Shown here piece by piece: positions 42,691 to 50,868 of a stretch of DNA of 64,000 nucleotides. The stretch is from Rhizobium subbaraonis. Its GTDB lineage: Bacteria > Pseudomonadota > Alphaproteobacteria > Rhizobiales > Rhizobiaceae. The notes below the pieces were generated by a model that worked only from the letters and a program-made list of their open reading frames with translations, was not told the origin of the DNA and did not search any database. The position numbers and the translations under genes are program-made. How positions within the stretch are numbered: the first letter of the stretch is position 1; the number at the start of each line of letters is the position of its first letter. The stretch spans positions 201,447 through 265,446 of the forward strand of contig NZ_OBQD01000005.1 of the NCBI RefSeq assembly GCF_900220975.1, in the 5' to 3' direction.

Positions 42691-44082
42691 ATGATCGTTC
42701 GAACGTTGATGCTATTTGCGGCGACGATCGCGATGATGGGCGCCAGTCCCGCGCTCCAAGCCGGCGCGCAGGATAAGCAGCCCGACTGGCGCGAGCTCAA
42801 TGCCTACACACTGGGTGTCCAAGCCTACCTCTACACGTTTCCTTGGTCGTACATGACGGAACAACGATGGTTTCGAAGCGCCGATGTCGGGCACCGGGCG
42901 AACCAGTTGTTCCATTTTCGGGAACTCAAGGACGCGAGCCACGTCGATGGCGGTTCACCCAACAATGACACGATCTACTCCCGCTCCTGGCTCTATCTGA
43001 AAGACGAGCCGGTGATCCTCACCGTGCCGGCCATCTCCGACCGCTATCACTCGGTCGAGCTCACTGATTTCATGGACGACAATTTCGCTTATGTCGGCAC
43101 GCGAACGACGGGCGACGGGGGTGGGAGCTACGCGATCGTCGACAAAAACTGGACAGGCGCACTACCCGCGGGGGTGACGGCGCTGCCCCCCTCGTCCACG
43201 CCCTGGGGCTTCCTGCAGGTGCGCACCGCCGTGAAGGATGCGTCGGACCTCGATGCGGCCCACGCGATCCAGGACCAGTACAAACTGACGCCCCTCTCGC
43301 AATGGGGAAAGCCCGATGCCCCCGCCCCCCGGACGGCCGAGATCTGGCAACCGCTGGACCGGGACGCCGATCCTCTTAACGAATGGCGGACGATCAATCG
43401 TTCGATGCGCGAGGTCCCCCCCGACCCGCGCGACGCGGACATCCTGCAGTCCTATGCGCGCATCGGGGTCGGAGCCGGGCTCGACATCGACGCCCTGGAC
43501 CCCGCAACGAAGCGCGGGCTGGCGCGCGCAGCCGTGGACGGCCGCAGGCTCATCTATGACGCGTTCGCGGCCGGCTACGGGCAGACCAACATCAACGGAT
43601 GGAACTACCCGCCGCCGTCGACGGGCCGGATGACGCAAGCCCGCGACTGGCTGCTGCGCGCGATCCAGCCCGCCGTCGGCTTCAACGCGAACGACCCGGT
43701 CGAGGCGACCTATCTCAACGCCTCCGTCGATGGAGAGGGGCGGCCCCTGACTGGCGAGACCCGCTACGTGATCCACTTCGACAAGGGCGGCGAGCCGAAG
43801 GTCAAGGCCTTCTGGTCCCTGACCATGTACAATAAGGCGTACAACCTCGTTGATAATCCCATCAACCGCTACTCGGTTGGTGACCGCAGCGGGATGAAGC
43901 GCGACGCAGATGGCGGGTTGACCATCTACCTACAACAAAACTCGCCCGGCGCGGACAAGGAAAGCAACTGGCTGCCTGCGCCGGAAGGACCGTTCTTTCT
44001 CTTTCTTCGTGCGTACCTGCCGGCAGACGACATCGTGAACCAGACATGGCGCCCACCGAAAATAACTGCCGTCGGCGAGTAG
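42691..44082 (+). CDS. DUF1254/DUF1214 domain exported protein (first copy)
   Basis: 463 residues. A signal peptide (MIVRTLMLFAATIAMMGASPALQAGA) precedes the DUF1254 domain (VQAYLYTFPW, SPNNDTIYSRSWLYLKDEPV, YHSVELTDFMDDNFAYVGTR) and a C-terminal DUF1214 domain (GFNANDPVEATYLNASVDGE, FWSLTMYN, NPINRYSVGDRSGM, LQQNSPGADKESNWLPAPEG). Function of these domains is unknown; they are often next to exported hydrolases. GGAGGAAGGTGA sets the ATG at 42691 over a GTG eight codons earlier. Confidence 0.88.
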   Translation: MIVRTLMLFAATIAMMGASPALQAGAQDKQPDWRELNAYTLGVQAYLYTFPWSYMTEQRWFRSADVGHRANQLFHFRELKDASHVDGGSPNNDTIYSRSWLYLKDEPVILTVPAISDRYHSVELTDFMDDNFAYVGTRTTGDGGGSYAIVDKNWTGALPAGVTALPPSSTPWGFLQVRTAVKDASDLDAAHAIQDQYKLTPLSQWGKPDAPAPRTAEIWQPLDRDADPLNEWRTINRSMREVPPDPRDADILQSYARIGVGAGLDIDALDPATKRGLARAAVDGRRLIYDAFAAGYGQTNINGWNYPPPSTGRMTQARDWLLRAIQPAVGFNANDPVEATYLNASVDGEGRPLTGETRYVIHFDKGGEPKVKAFWSLTMYNKAYNLVDNPINRYSVGDRSGMKRDADGGLTIYLQQNSPGADKESNWLPAPEGPFFLFLRAYLPADDIVNQTWRPPKITAVGE

Positions 44083-44258
44083 CGCCTTGATGTGAGGACA
44101 TATGGCCTCCGATAATCTGCCCTTCAGCCAAATACGATCGAAGCAGACACTAACAGTCCAATTTGGCTTAAACTTCGTCGTCAGGACCAGACGCGTTCAT
44201 CCAGTTCCAGCTTGCGATGATAGGCCGAGCAGACAGGCTTAACTTGGGAGGACCCGCG

Positions 44259-46106
44259 ATGTGCGTGATGTGCAACCCGGCATTTGCCGAAGCGTTCAGG
44301 AACTACAACTTTCCCTCGCGCCGACAGATCCTGAAACTCGCGGCCGTGACAACAGCCTCCGCATTCGTCTGCGAAGCCGCCACCTCCGTTCCAGCGCAGG
44401 CGCAGGAAGCGTCCCTCCAGGATCTGGCCACTCAATTCGACCGCAAGGACTTGCCCCGCGTCACGATCTATCCCGCCAAGGAAATCATCACCCTCGATCC
44501 CGATAAGCCGTCCGTAACGGCTGTCGCTGTCCTCGGCGACCGCATCCTGGCAGTCGGCTCTTTGGACGAACTGAAATCCCTTTCCGACGGCCAGCCCTAC
44601 GTGATCGACGAGACCTTCGCCGGCAAGGTGATCACGCCGGGCCTGATCGCCCAGCACGATCATCCGCTCCTGACCGGCCTCACCATGGTGTCGGAGATCA
44701 TCGCCATCGAGGATTGGGTTCTGCCGTCCGGGGTCGTGCCCTCAGCCAGCAACCCTAGCCAATATCGCGCGAGGCTCGCTGACGCCAACGCAAAGCTCAA
44801 GACTTCAACCGAGTTGCTCGTGACCTGGGGTTATCACCCCGTCTTCCACGGCCCCCTGACCCGATCGGATCTGGATCGCATCAGCAGCACGAGGCCCATC
44901 ATCGTCTGGCACCGGTCGGCCCACGAATTCATCGTCAACAGCAAGGCGCTCGACGCCTACGGGATCGACGCGGCCTTTGTCTCCGGCCTGCCGGATGGGG
45001 CGCGAAAACAGTCCAGTCTCGCTGATGGCCATTTCTGGGAAGGCGGCATGTTCGGCGTCATCCCGAAGCTGCTTCCCGCTATCGCCACGCCCGATCGGCT
45101 TCGGCGCGGGCTCGAATTCGTCGTCCGCTACTATCACGCCAATGGCGTGACCCTCGGCTGCGAGCCCGGCGGGTTGTTTTCGAAACAGCTTCAGGTCGCG
45201 CAGAACGCAGTGTTGTCCCGTGCCGGCAACCCGTTCCGCTTCTATTTCATCCCGGACGGGAAATCGATCAACGCCGCCTTTCCCGACACCACGATCAGCG
45301 AGACGGAAAAGGTGCTCGGCTGGGGCGAGGGCATGACGGCCATGATGCCCGGCGCGATCAAGCTGTTCGCGGACGGAGCGATCTACTCCCTCGCCATGCG
45401 GGTGCGTGACCCCTATCTCGGCGGGGGGCATGGCGAATGGATCATGGATCCGGACTTCTTCGCACGGGCCTTCAACATCTACTGGGACGCCGGCTACCAG
45501 ATTCACGTCCACGTCAATGGCGACGCCGGACTCGACATGGTCCTCGACACCGTCGAGACCAATATGCGCCGCCATCCGCGCTACGATCACCGCACGGTCG
45601 CCATTCACCTGGCAGTCTCGCAGAAGGATCAGGTCGTGCGCATGAAGCGGCTCGGCGTGGTCGTCAGCGCCAACCCTTATTACGTGCGGGCGCTCGCCGA
45701 CGCCTATGCGGAGGATGGTCTCGGTCCGGAGCGGGCCGACAACATGGTGCGCCTTGGAGACATGGAACGGGCAGGAGTGCCCTTCTCGCTGCACTCGGAC
45801 ATGCCGATGGCACCCGGCCAGCCGCTGTTCCTGATGCATTGCGCGGTGAACCGCACGACCGTGTCCGGGCGCGTCGCGGCACCGGACCAGCGCGCGACCC
45901 GGCTCGGCGCGCTCAAGGGCGTCACGCTCGGTGCCGCCCACTCCCTGCGCATGGAAAACGACATCGGCAGCATCGTCCCGGGCAAGCTCGCCAATTTCAG
46001 CATCCTTGAAGACAACCCGCTGACTGTCGATGCGGCAAAGATCAAGGACATCCCTGTCTGGGGGACGGTGTTCGAAGGAAGGGTTTTGCCAGTTGCGCGA
46101 TCCTGA
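44259..46106 (+). CDS. Tat-exported amidohydrolase family 3, MCxxC leader (second copy)
   Basis: 615 residues, homologous to the first amidohydrolase of the locus. Metal ligands include the first H-x-H (LIAQHDHPLLTGL), HVHVNGDAGLDM, HLAVSQKDQV and the late SLHSDMPMAPGQ. The leader again reads M-C-x-x-C (MCVMCNPAF) followed by a twin-arginine-like PSRRQILKLAAV and a signal cleavage around AQA. The start at 44259 has GGGAGGA ten bases upstream; an ATG 14 codons earlier would bury the leader. Nearly the same leader and ribosome site in two diverged enzymes points to a functional N-terminus. Confidence 0.86.
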   Translation: MCVMCNPAFAEAFRNYNFPSRRQILKLAAVTTASAFVCEAATSVPAQAQEASLQDLATQFDRKDLPRVTIYPAKEIITLDPDKPSVTAVAVLGDRILAVGSLDELKSLSDGQPYVIDETFAGKVITPGLIAQHDHPLLTGLTMVSEIIAIEDWVLPSGVVPSASNPSQYRARLADANAKLKTSTELLVTWGYHPVFHGPLTRSDLDRISSTRPIIVWHRSAHEFIVNSKALDAYGIDAAFVSGLPDGARKQSSLADGHFWEGGMFGVIPKLLPAIATPDRLRRGLEFVVRYYHANGVTLGCEPGGLFSKQLQVAQNAVLSRAGNPFRFYFIPDGKSINAAFPDTTISETEKVLGWGEGMTAMMPGAIKLFADGAIYSLAMRVRDPYLGGGHGEWIMDPDFFARAFNIYWDAGYQIHVHVNGDAGLDMVLDTVETNMRRHPRYDHRTVAIHLAVSQKDQVVRMKRLGVVVSANPYYVRALADAYAEDGLGPERADNMVRLGDMERAGVPFSLHSDMPMAPGQPLFLMHCAVNRTTVSGRVAAPDQRATRLGALKGVTLGAAHSLRMENDIGSIVPGKLANFSILEDNPLTVDAAKIKDIPVWGTVFEGRVLPVARS

Positions 46107-46479
46107 ACGCGGAACAATCCAGTCTGCGAGCGGGTCGCATACGCGTTCTCGGCGTGACTGCGGGGTTTGAAATGGGGATCAGCCGCGGCGGCGAAGGGGT
46201 TGTCAACGACCGCTTGAAGTCGTTAGGGGACGCGTGCTGATGCTATATCCGGTAACGGCCGGTCAGGTGCGCACCTCAGTGTCAGACCGTGACCTATCCA
46301 TGACCAGGATCCGCGCGATACGATATGGTTGGAGTTGGCGCACCCCGCATAGTATTCGACCTGTTTGTCTAATATCTCGAGTGGTAAAGGGTTCGGCTCA
46401 CCGACAAGGCAGTCATCAATCGCGAGATCGGAAGCACGCTCGTGGCATCTGGCCTCGCGCGGCAGACCTGCGCACGGCC
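46107..46479. other. intergenic region, no gene recognised
   Basis: 373 bases between two convergent genes. Both strands have short open frames, none resembling a known family. No clear terminator was seen. Confidence 0.4.
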
Positions 46480-47568
46480 TTAGCGAGGGAACGCGGCGTC
46501 GAGGCCGCAATTGAATTCCTCAAATGATTGAGCGTCGCACCGAGTTGAGCGCGGCGTCTGGGCGGTGATCGCGGAGCGAAATTCCTTCGGCCCGTTGCCG
46601 GTCGCCTTTCGGAAAGCGCGAGCAAAGTTGGCTGGCGAGGAATACCCCAATTCGGCCGCAACGCGGGTGATCGAGCCATTCCTGTCCCGGAGCAGTTCAG
46701 TGGCGCGCTGAACCCTTACTGCGGTCGCCAGGCTGCGAAAGTCCGTGCCCGCGCGGTTCAGTTCACGTTGCAGTGTTCGGACGCTGGTGTCAGTCACTTG
46801 CGCGGCGCTGTCGATCGACACGCTGCCCGTGAGAACCTGCGCCCGGATCTGCTCCATGATGACGTCGAGCAAATCGCGAGGAGCGCCGCCACGCCGGTCT
46901 CGCGCGACATCCTCGATGGTGACGATCGGCCATGCGACGTGCCTTGGACCAGCCGACAAATGACGGCGTTCCACCACAACGGTCACCGCGGGGGCGTTGA
47001 AGTGGACCGGACACTGGAAGACGTCCTCCAAAAGACCGGTTTGCCGCGGCCTGACGGTGTCGAACTCGATGCGCAGGGGGCGCCAATCCGGGGCCAAATA
47101 GGCCCTGAAGAGACTGAGCAGGACGCCCGCCGCCGCAAACCCGACGTTGGCATATCCGGCACAGCCGGCCAGCGCAAAGACATAGCTGTATCGTACCTCG
47201 TCGCCGACGACCGAGACCGACATCCTGTCATCCGTACTATGAAAACAAAGACTGGAGATCGCGCGCCCGATGGCTTGCCCCAAGGTGCCGGCTCCAAACA
47301 CATAGCGTCCGTAGCTGCCGTAGTTGGCAGCGTTCATCATCGGGGCCATCAGGACCCCGAAGTTGGCATCGCCGGCGGCCCGAGCGGCCGCCTCGATGAA
47401 GCGGATCACCGCCAAGTGCGGGATGAAGCAATTCTCTCCCTCGGTCAGTTCGAGGTCGAAGCCGATGGCGCGATTGGCCTGCAGCAGCGCCTTTTGCCCG
47501 ATTTCGCGGCGTATGAAGGCCGGCATGCCATGCAATATGCGGTTGGAGATAACCGGGATCTCAGCCAT
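46480..47568 (-). CDS. AraC family transcriptional regulator (arabinose-binding-like N-domain)
   Basis: 362 residues. The N-terminal ligand-binding-like domain (QANRAIGFDLELTEGENCFI, EAAARAAGDANFGVLMAP) is followed by a C-terminal AraC/XylS double helix-turn-helix: DSAAQVTDTSVRTLQRELNR and ITRVAAELGYSSPANFARAF, then RKATGNGPKEFR. This is the OruR/ArgR-like group that responds to small metabolites. The start at 47568 has GGAG about 12 bases upstream. Divergent from the second DUF1254 gene with 117 bp between, so it likely controls that gene and possibly the whole cassette. Confidence 0.87.
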   Translation of the reverse strand: MAEIPVISNRILHGMPAFIRREIGQKALLQANRAIGFDLELTEGENCFIPHLAVIRFIEAAARAAGDANFGVLMAPMMNAANYGSYGRYVFGAGTLGQAIGRAISSLCFHSTDDRMSVSVVGDEVRYSYVFALAGCAGYANVGFAAAGVLLSLFRAYLAPDWRPLRIEFDTVRPRQTGLLEDVFQCPVHFNAPAVTVVVERRHLSAGPRHVAWPIVTIEDVARDRRGGAPRDLLDVIMEQIRAQVLTGSVSIDSAAQVTDTSVRTLQRELNRAGTDFRSLATAVRVQRATELLRDRNGSITRVAAELGYSSPANFARAFRKATGNGPKEFRSAITAQTPRSTRCDAQSFEEFNCGLDAAFPR

Positions 47569-47685
47569 GCATGCCGCGCTCCAGAAATAATGCAACCGTG
47601 GCGTAAAATGAGTGGTTTCGAATTACGAATAGTGTCTAGTGCAGTATACAAACCGGGCGCGGGAAGCCACAAGGGAGCAAGGCAA
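47569..47685. promoter_or_regulatory. divergent promoter region, AraC regulator and DUF1254 gene
   Basis: 117 bases hold both start regions. A short dyad TTCG-AATTA-CGAA at 47617-47629 could be part of an operator; AraC-type sites are usually direct repeats, so this is only a candidate. Confidence 0.35.
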
Positions 47686-49116
47686 ATGCTGACAAAGCGA
47701 AATCTACTTCGCTCCGCCACGATGATCGTCGCTGGCGCCGCGATTGCGAGGCCAAGCCTGTCGATGGCGCAAAACTACCCAGGCATCATTGAGGCCAGGG
47801 ACATCGCCCAGGAGGGTTTCATCTATGGCCTGCCGCTCGTGATGAACTATGCCATCATGTACGAATACGCGGTAGATCGCAATTCAGGGCAGTTCAAGGC
47901 GCCGTTCAACCAGATCAAGAACGAGCCCAACGTTTATACATACAAGGACACGGCGATCGTCACGCCCAACAGCGATACGCCCTATTCCTTTGTCTGGCTG
48001 GATTTGCGGGCGGAGCCGGTGGTGCTCTCGGTGCCGGCGATCGACCCGAAGCGCTACTACTCCGTCATGCTCTGTGATGGCAACACCTACAATTTCGGTT
48101 ATATCGGCACCCGCGCCACAGGGAGCGATGCCGGCGACTACATGGTGGTCGGGCCCGACTGGAAGGGCGACACGCCGGCGGGCATCAAGCAGGTGTTTCG
48201 TTCGAGCACGCAGTTTTCCCTCGCGGGCTATCGTACCCAGCTTTTTGGCCCGGATGATCTCGACAACGTCAAGGAGGTGCAGGCTGGCTACAAGGCGCAG
48301 ATGCTGTCGGCATATCTGAAGCAGACGCCGCCGCCGGCCGCGCCAACCATCGATTTCCCCAAGATCGACAAGGAACTCGTAAAGACCAACTTCTTCGATT
48401 ATCTCGACTTCGCTCTGCAATTCGGCCCGGCGCAGGGCAACGAGAAGGAGATAAGGGCCAAGCTGGCGCGCATCGGCATCGGGCCGGGAAAGTCCTTTGA
48501 CTTCAAGGACCTGCCACTGGAGCACAAGCTGGAGATTGGCCTCGGCATGAAGGCGGGCCAGCGGAAGGTCGACGAGGCCGTCGCTACTGCCGGCAAGGCG
48601 ATCAATGGCTGGCGGATCAGCGGTCTTCCAGGAGACAGCGCCCACTACAATGGCGACTGGTTGAAACGCGCCGTCGCCGCTCAGGCCGGCATCTATGGCA
48701 ATGACCCGGAGGAAGCCACCTATCCCTACACGCGCGTCGATAACAAGGGCCAGACACTGGACGGCAGCAAGCACAATTACACGATCACCTTTCCCGCAGG
48801 GCAACTTCCACCGGTGAACTCCTTCTGGTCGGTGACGATGTATGACGGCAAGAGCCAGCTTTTGATCAAGAATCCGATCGATCGCTACCTCATCAACTCG
48901 CCGATGCTTCCGGGCATGAAGAAGAACGAGGATGGTTCGCTCACCCTTTATATCCAGAAGGACAGCCCCGGCGCGGACAAGGAAGCCAACTGGCTGCCTG
49001 CTCCGGATGACACGATCTATCTTGTCATGCGCCTGTACTGGCCGAAGACAGAAGCGCCGTCCATATTGCCGGCGGGCGAAGGCACCTGGCAGCCGCCAGC
49101 CGTCGTGGCGCAGTAG
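47686..49116 (+). CDS. DUF1254/DUF1214 domain exported protein (second copy)
   Basis: 476 residues. The leader MLTKRNLLRSATMIVAGAAI with a cleavage near SMAQN is followed by DUF1254 (IAQEGFIYGLPLVMNYAIMY, TPNSDTPYSFVWLDLRAEPV, YYSVMLCDGNTYNFGYIGTR) and DUF1214 (GIYGNDPEEATYPYTRVDNK, PVNSFWSVTMYDGKSQ, IQKDSPGADKEANWLPAPDD). It is diverged from the first copy but colinear over the full length. GGGAG sits 11 bases before the ATG. The open frame extends far upstream through the antisense of araC, which is not coding. Confidence 0.9.
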   Translation: MLTKRNLLRSATMIVAGAAIARPSLSMAQNYPGIIEARDIAQEGFIYGLPLVMNYAIMYEYAVDRNSGQFKAPFNQIKNEPNVYTYKDTAIVTPNSDTPYSFVWLDLRAEPVVLSVPAIDPKRYYSVMLCDGNTYNFGYIGTRATGSDAGDYMVVGPDWKGDTPAGIKQVFRSSTQFSLAGYRTQLFGPDDLDNVKEVQAGYKAQMLSAYLKQTPPPAAPTIDFPKIDKELVKTNFFDYLDFALQFGPAQGNEKEIRAKLARIGIGPGKSFDFKDLPLEHKLEIGLGMKAGQRKVDEAVATAGKAINGWRISGLPGDSAHYNGDWLKRAVAAQAGIYGNDPEEATYPYTRVDNKGQTLDGSKHNYTITFPAGQLPPVNSFWSVTMYDGKSQLLIKNPIDRYLINSPMLPGMKKNEDGSLTLYIQKDSPGADKEANWLPAPDDTIYLVMRLYWPKTEAPSILPAGEGTWQPPAVVAQ

Positions 49117-49205
49117 TTGTCCCGCCTATCCTGTGCGCGGCACCGCATGCGGATGAGGAGAGAGCAACCGCCACCACGACGAGACAACTTTGCGCCACCG
49201 CCGCG

Positions 49206-49523
49206 CTATCGCAAGGCCCCGTACCCCCCCTCGATCCCGATGACAATCGAGTAGCCGGTAATCGGGATCACCACATCTGGTCGATGCGTTTCCAGAGCGG
49301 CGGCAACATCGTCATGCCAGATCGAGTCGCCAGCAAGATAGACCGTCTTTGCTCTGGCCATCTTGAATACGACCCCGCACGCCTCTTCGAGAAGTTTGCC
49401 GATTGCTGCTTAGTGAGCCGCGGTCCCATGGCGGCCCCCGGTCTTGATGAGTTGCACACAATTGAAGCTCGACGTGGCTGACAGCACGCGAACACATGTG
49501 AACCGCTGCCCCCGAATGATTTC
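49206..49523 (-). pseudogene. C-terminal fragment of a metallo-beta-lactamase-fold hydrolase (broken)
   Basis: The minus strand reads NCVQLIKTGGRHGTAAH, an in-frame TAA (49410-49412), then AAIGKLLEEACGVVFKMARA, KTVYLAGDSIWHDDVAAALE and THRPDVVIPITGYSIVIGIE. The TGGRHGT, GVVF and LAGDSIW elements match UlaG/YtnP-type metallo-beta-lactamase hydrolases (the Asp of AGD is a metal ligand). The H-x-H-x-D-H N-terminal half is missing, replaced at about 49523 by an IS630 N-terminus in the same frame. Confidence 0.65.
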
Positions 49524-49712
49524 ATCGAGCCGGGACACTCCAGGTCGCCCCTGCTTGGCCGCGCTCACCTGGCCCTGCCGCGCATTCGCAATCCAGGCGA
49601 TGGCCGTCGAAATCCCTATCCCAAACCGCGCGGCGGCCGACCGTGCCGACATTCCACCAGCCGAAGCAGCCAAAACGCGGCTGCGCAGATCATCACTCAA
49701 TGCTCGGGCCAT
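49524..49712 (-). mobile_element. IS630-family transposase N-terminal fragment
   Basis: Reads MARALSDDLRSRVLAASAGG, then MSARSAAARFGIGISTAIAW and AKQGRPGVSRLD, the standard helix-turn-helix start of IS630-family transposases. The DDE catalytic part is missing; after SRLDE the frame continues as the metallo-beta-lactamase fragment. The element's outer end probably lies between 49712 and the tRNA-Ser 3' end at 49855. Confidence 0.75.
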
Positions 49713-49854
49713 GTTCTCCTCCGGCAAATCACTCAGGAGGATGGAATCATGGAAAACCCTGGAAAGGAATCATCAGGCCGCTTCCGTTTTCAAAGGACGT
49801 GCTCTAGTGCGTACGGCCACTAAAGTCGAAATAAGACAATAAAATCAAGGAGAA

Positions 49855-49944
49855 TGGCGGAAGAGGTGGGATTCGAACCCACGGTACGGTTTCCCGCACG
49901 CCGGTTTTCAAGACCGGTTCCTTAAACCACTCGGACACTCTTCC
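49855..49944 (-). tRNA. tRNA-Ser(TGA)
   Basis: 90 bases with encoded CCA on the minus strand: acceptor GGAAGAG / CTCTTCC, anticodon loop CTTGAAA giving TGA, a long variable arm (GTGCGGGAAACCGTACC), and T-arm GTGGG-TTCGAAT-CCCAC. Confidence 0.97.
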
Positions 49945-50095
49945 GTTGCACGCTACCCACAACCTCGTATTGAGCTTTCAGGTCGGGCTGAGCTTGGCTT
50001 TATATCCGTTCGCCATCCGCCGTCAACTTGCCAATTGCCAGGCAGGAAACATGACGGATTACACCAATATGTTCACGAAAATTTAGAGGCTTGCG

Positions 50096-50110
50096 GAACA
50101 CATATGGAAC
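50096..50110. promoter_or_regulatory. LexA box upstream of lexA
   Basis: GAAC-ACATATG-GAAC, an exact match to the alphaproteobacterial SOS box, 48 bases before the lexA start. A second imperfect copy in the other orientation (GTTC-N7-GTTT) lies at 50122-50136. Together they point to autorepression. Confidence 0.85.
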
Positions 50111-50157
50111 AGATAGTGTTTGTTCCGGATTTGTTTCGTGATTTTGGTGGACGAGCC

Positions 50158-50868
50158 ATGCTGACCCGCAAGCAACAGGAATTGCTTCTCTTCATTCACG
50201 AGCGGATGAAGGAGACCGGTATTCCGCCTTCGTTCGACGAAATGAAGGACGCGCTGGATCTCGCCTCCAAGTCGGGGATCCACCGTCTCATCACCGCCCT
50301 CGAAGAACGGGGCTTCATTCGCAGGCTGCCGAACAGGGCGCGTGCGCTTGAGGTCATCAAGCTTCCCGAGGCGTATACCCCGAGCCTCAAGGCGCGCCGC
50401 GGTTTTTCGCCATCCGTCATCGAAGGCAGCCTTGGCAAGGCCAGGCCCGCCGAAGAGAAGCAGCCGCCAGCGGCAACCGAGGGTTCGGTATCGGTGCCGG
50501 TCATGGGCAGGATCGCCGCCGGCGTTCCGATTTCGGCCATTCAGAATAATACGCACGACATTGCCGTGCCGATGGAAATGCTCGGCGCGGGCGAGCACTA
50601 CGCCCTGGAGGTCAAGGGCGATTCGATGATTGAGGCCGGAATTCTCGACGGCGATACAGTAATCATCCGCAACATGAACACAGCCTCGCCCGGAGACATT
50701 GTTGTGGCGCTTGTCGACGACGAGGAGGCGACGCTGAAGCGCTTCCGCCGCAAGGGTGCCTCGATCGCGCTCGAGGCGGCGAATCCGGCCTACGAGACCA
50801 GGATCTTCGGACCCGACCGCGTCAAGATCCAGGGCAAGCTCGTCGGCCTCATTCGCCGCTATCAATAG
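50158..50868 (+). CDS. lexA: SOS repressor LexA
   Basis: LexA represses the SOS regulon and cleaves itself when stimulated by RecA filaments. The 236-residue protein has an N-terminal winged helix ([36 protein letters not shown]), the cleavage site AAG within [10 protein letters not shown], the catalytic Ser in [16 protein letters not shown], and the catalytic Lys in [11 protein letters not shown]. The start at 50158 has GGTGGA seven bases upstream. Upstream SOS boxes and another at uvrA/ssb show the circuit. It overlaps the convergent comEC 3' end by 20 bases. Confidence 0.97.
   Translation: MLTRKQQELLLFIHERMKETGIPPSFDEMKDALDLASKSGIHRLITALEERGFIRRLPNRARALEVIKLPEAYTPSLKARRGFSPSVIEGSLGKARPAEEKQPPAATEGSVSVPVMGRIAAGVPISAIQNNTHDIAVPMEMLGAGEHYALEVKGDSMIEAGILDGDTVIIRNMNTASPGDIVVALVDDEEATLKRFRRKGASIALEAANPAYETRIFGPDRVKIQGKLVGLIRRYQ

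Noticed and set aside
46223-46527. Pair of short open frames on both strands between the second amidohydrolase and araC
   Set aside because: No ribosome site, no family resemblance and overlapping each other; treated as intergenic.
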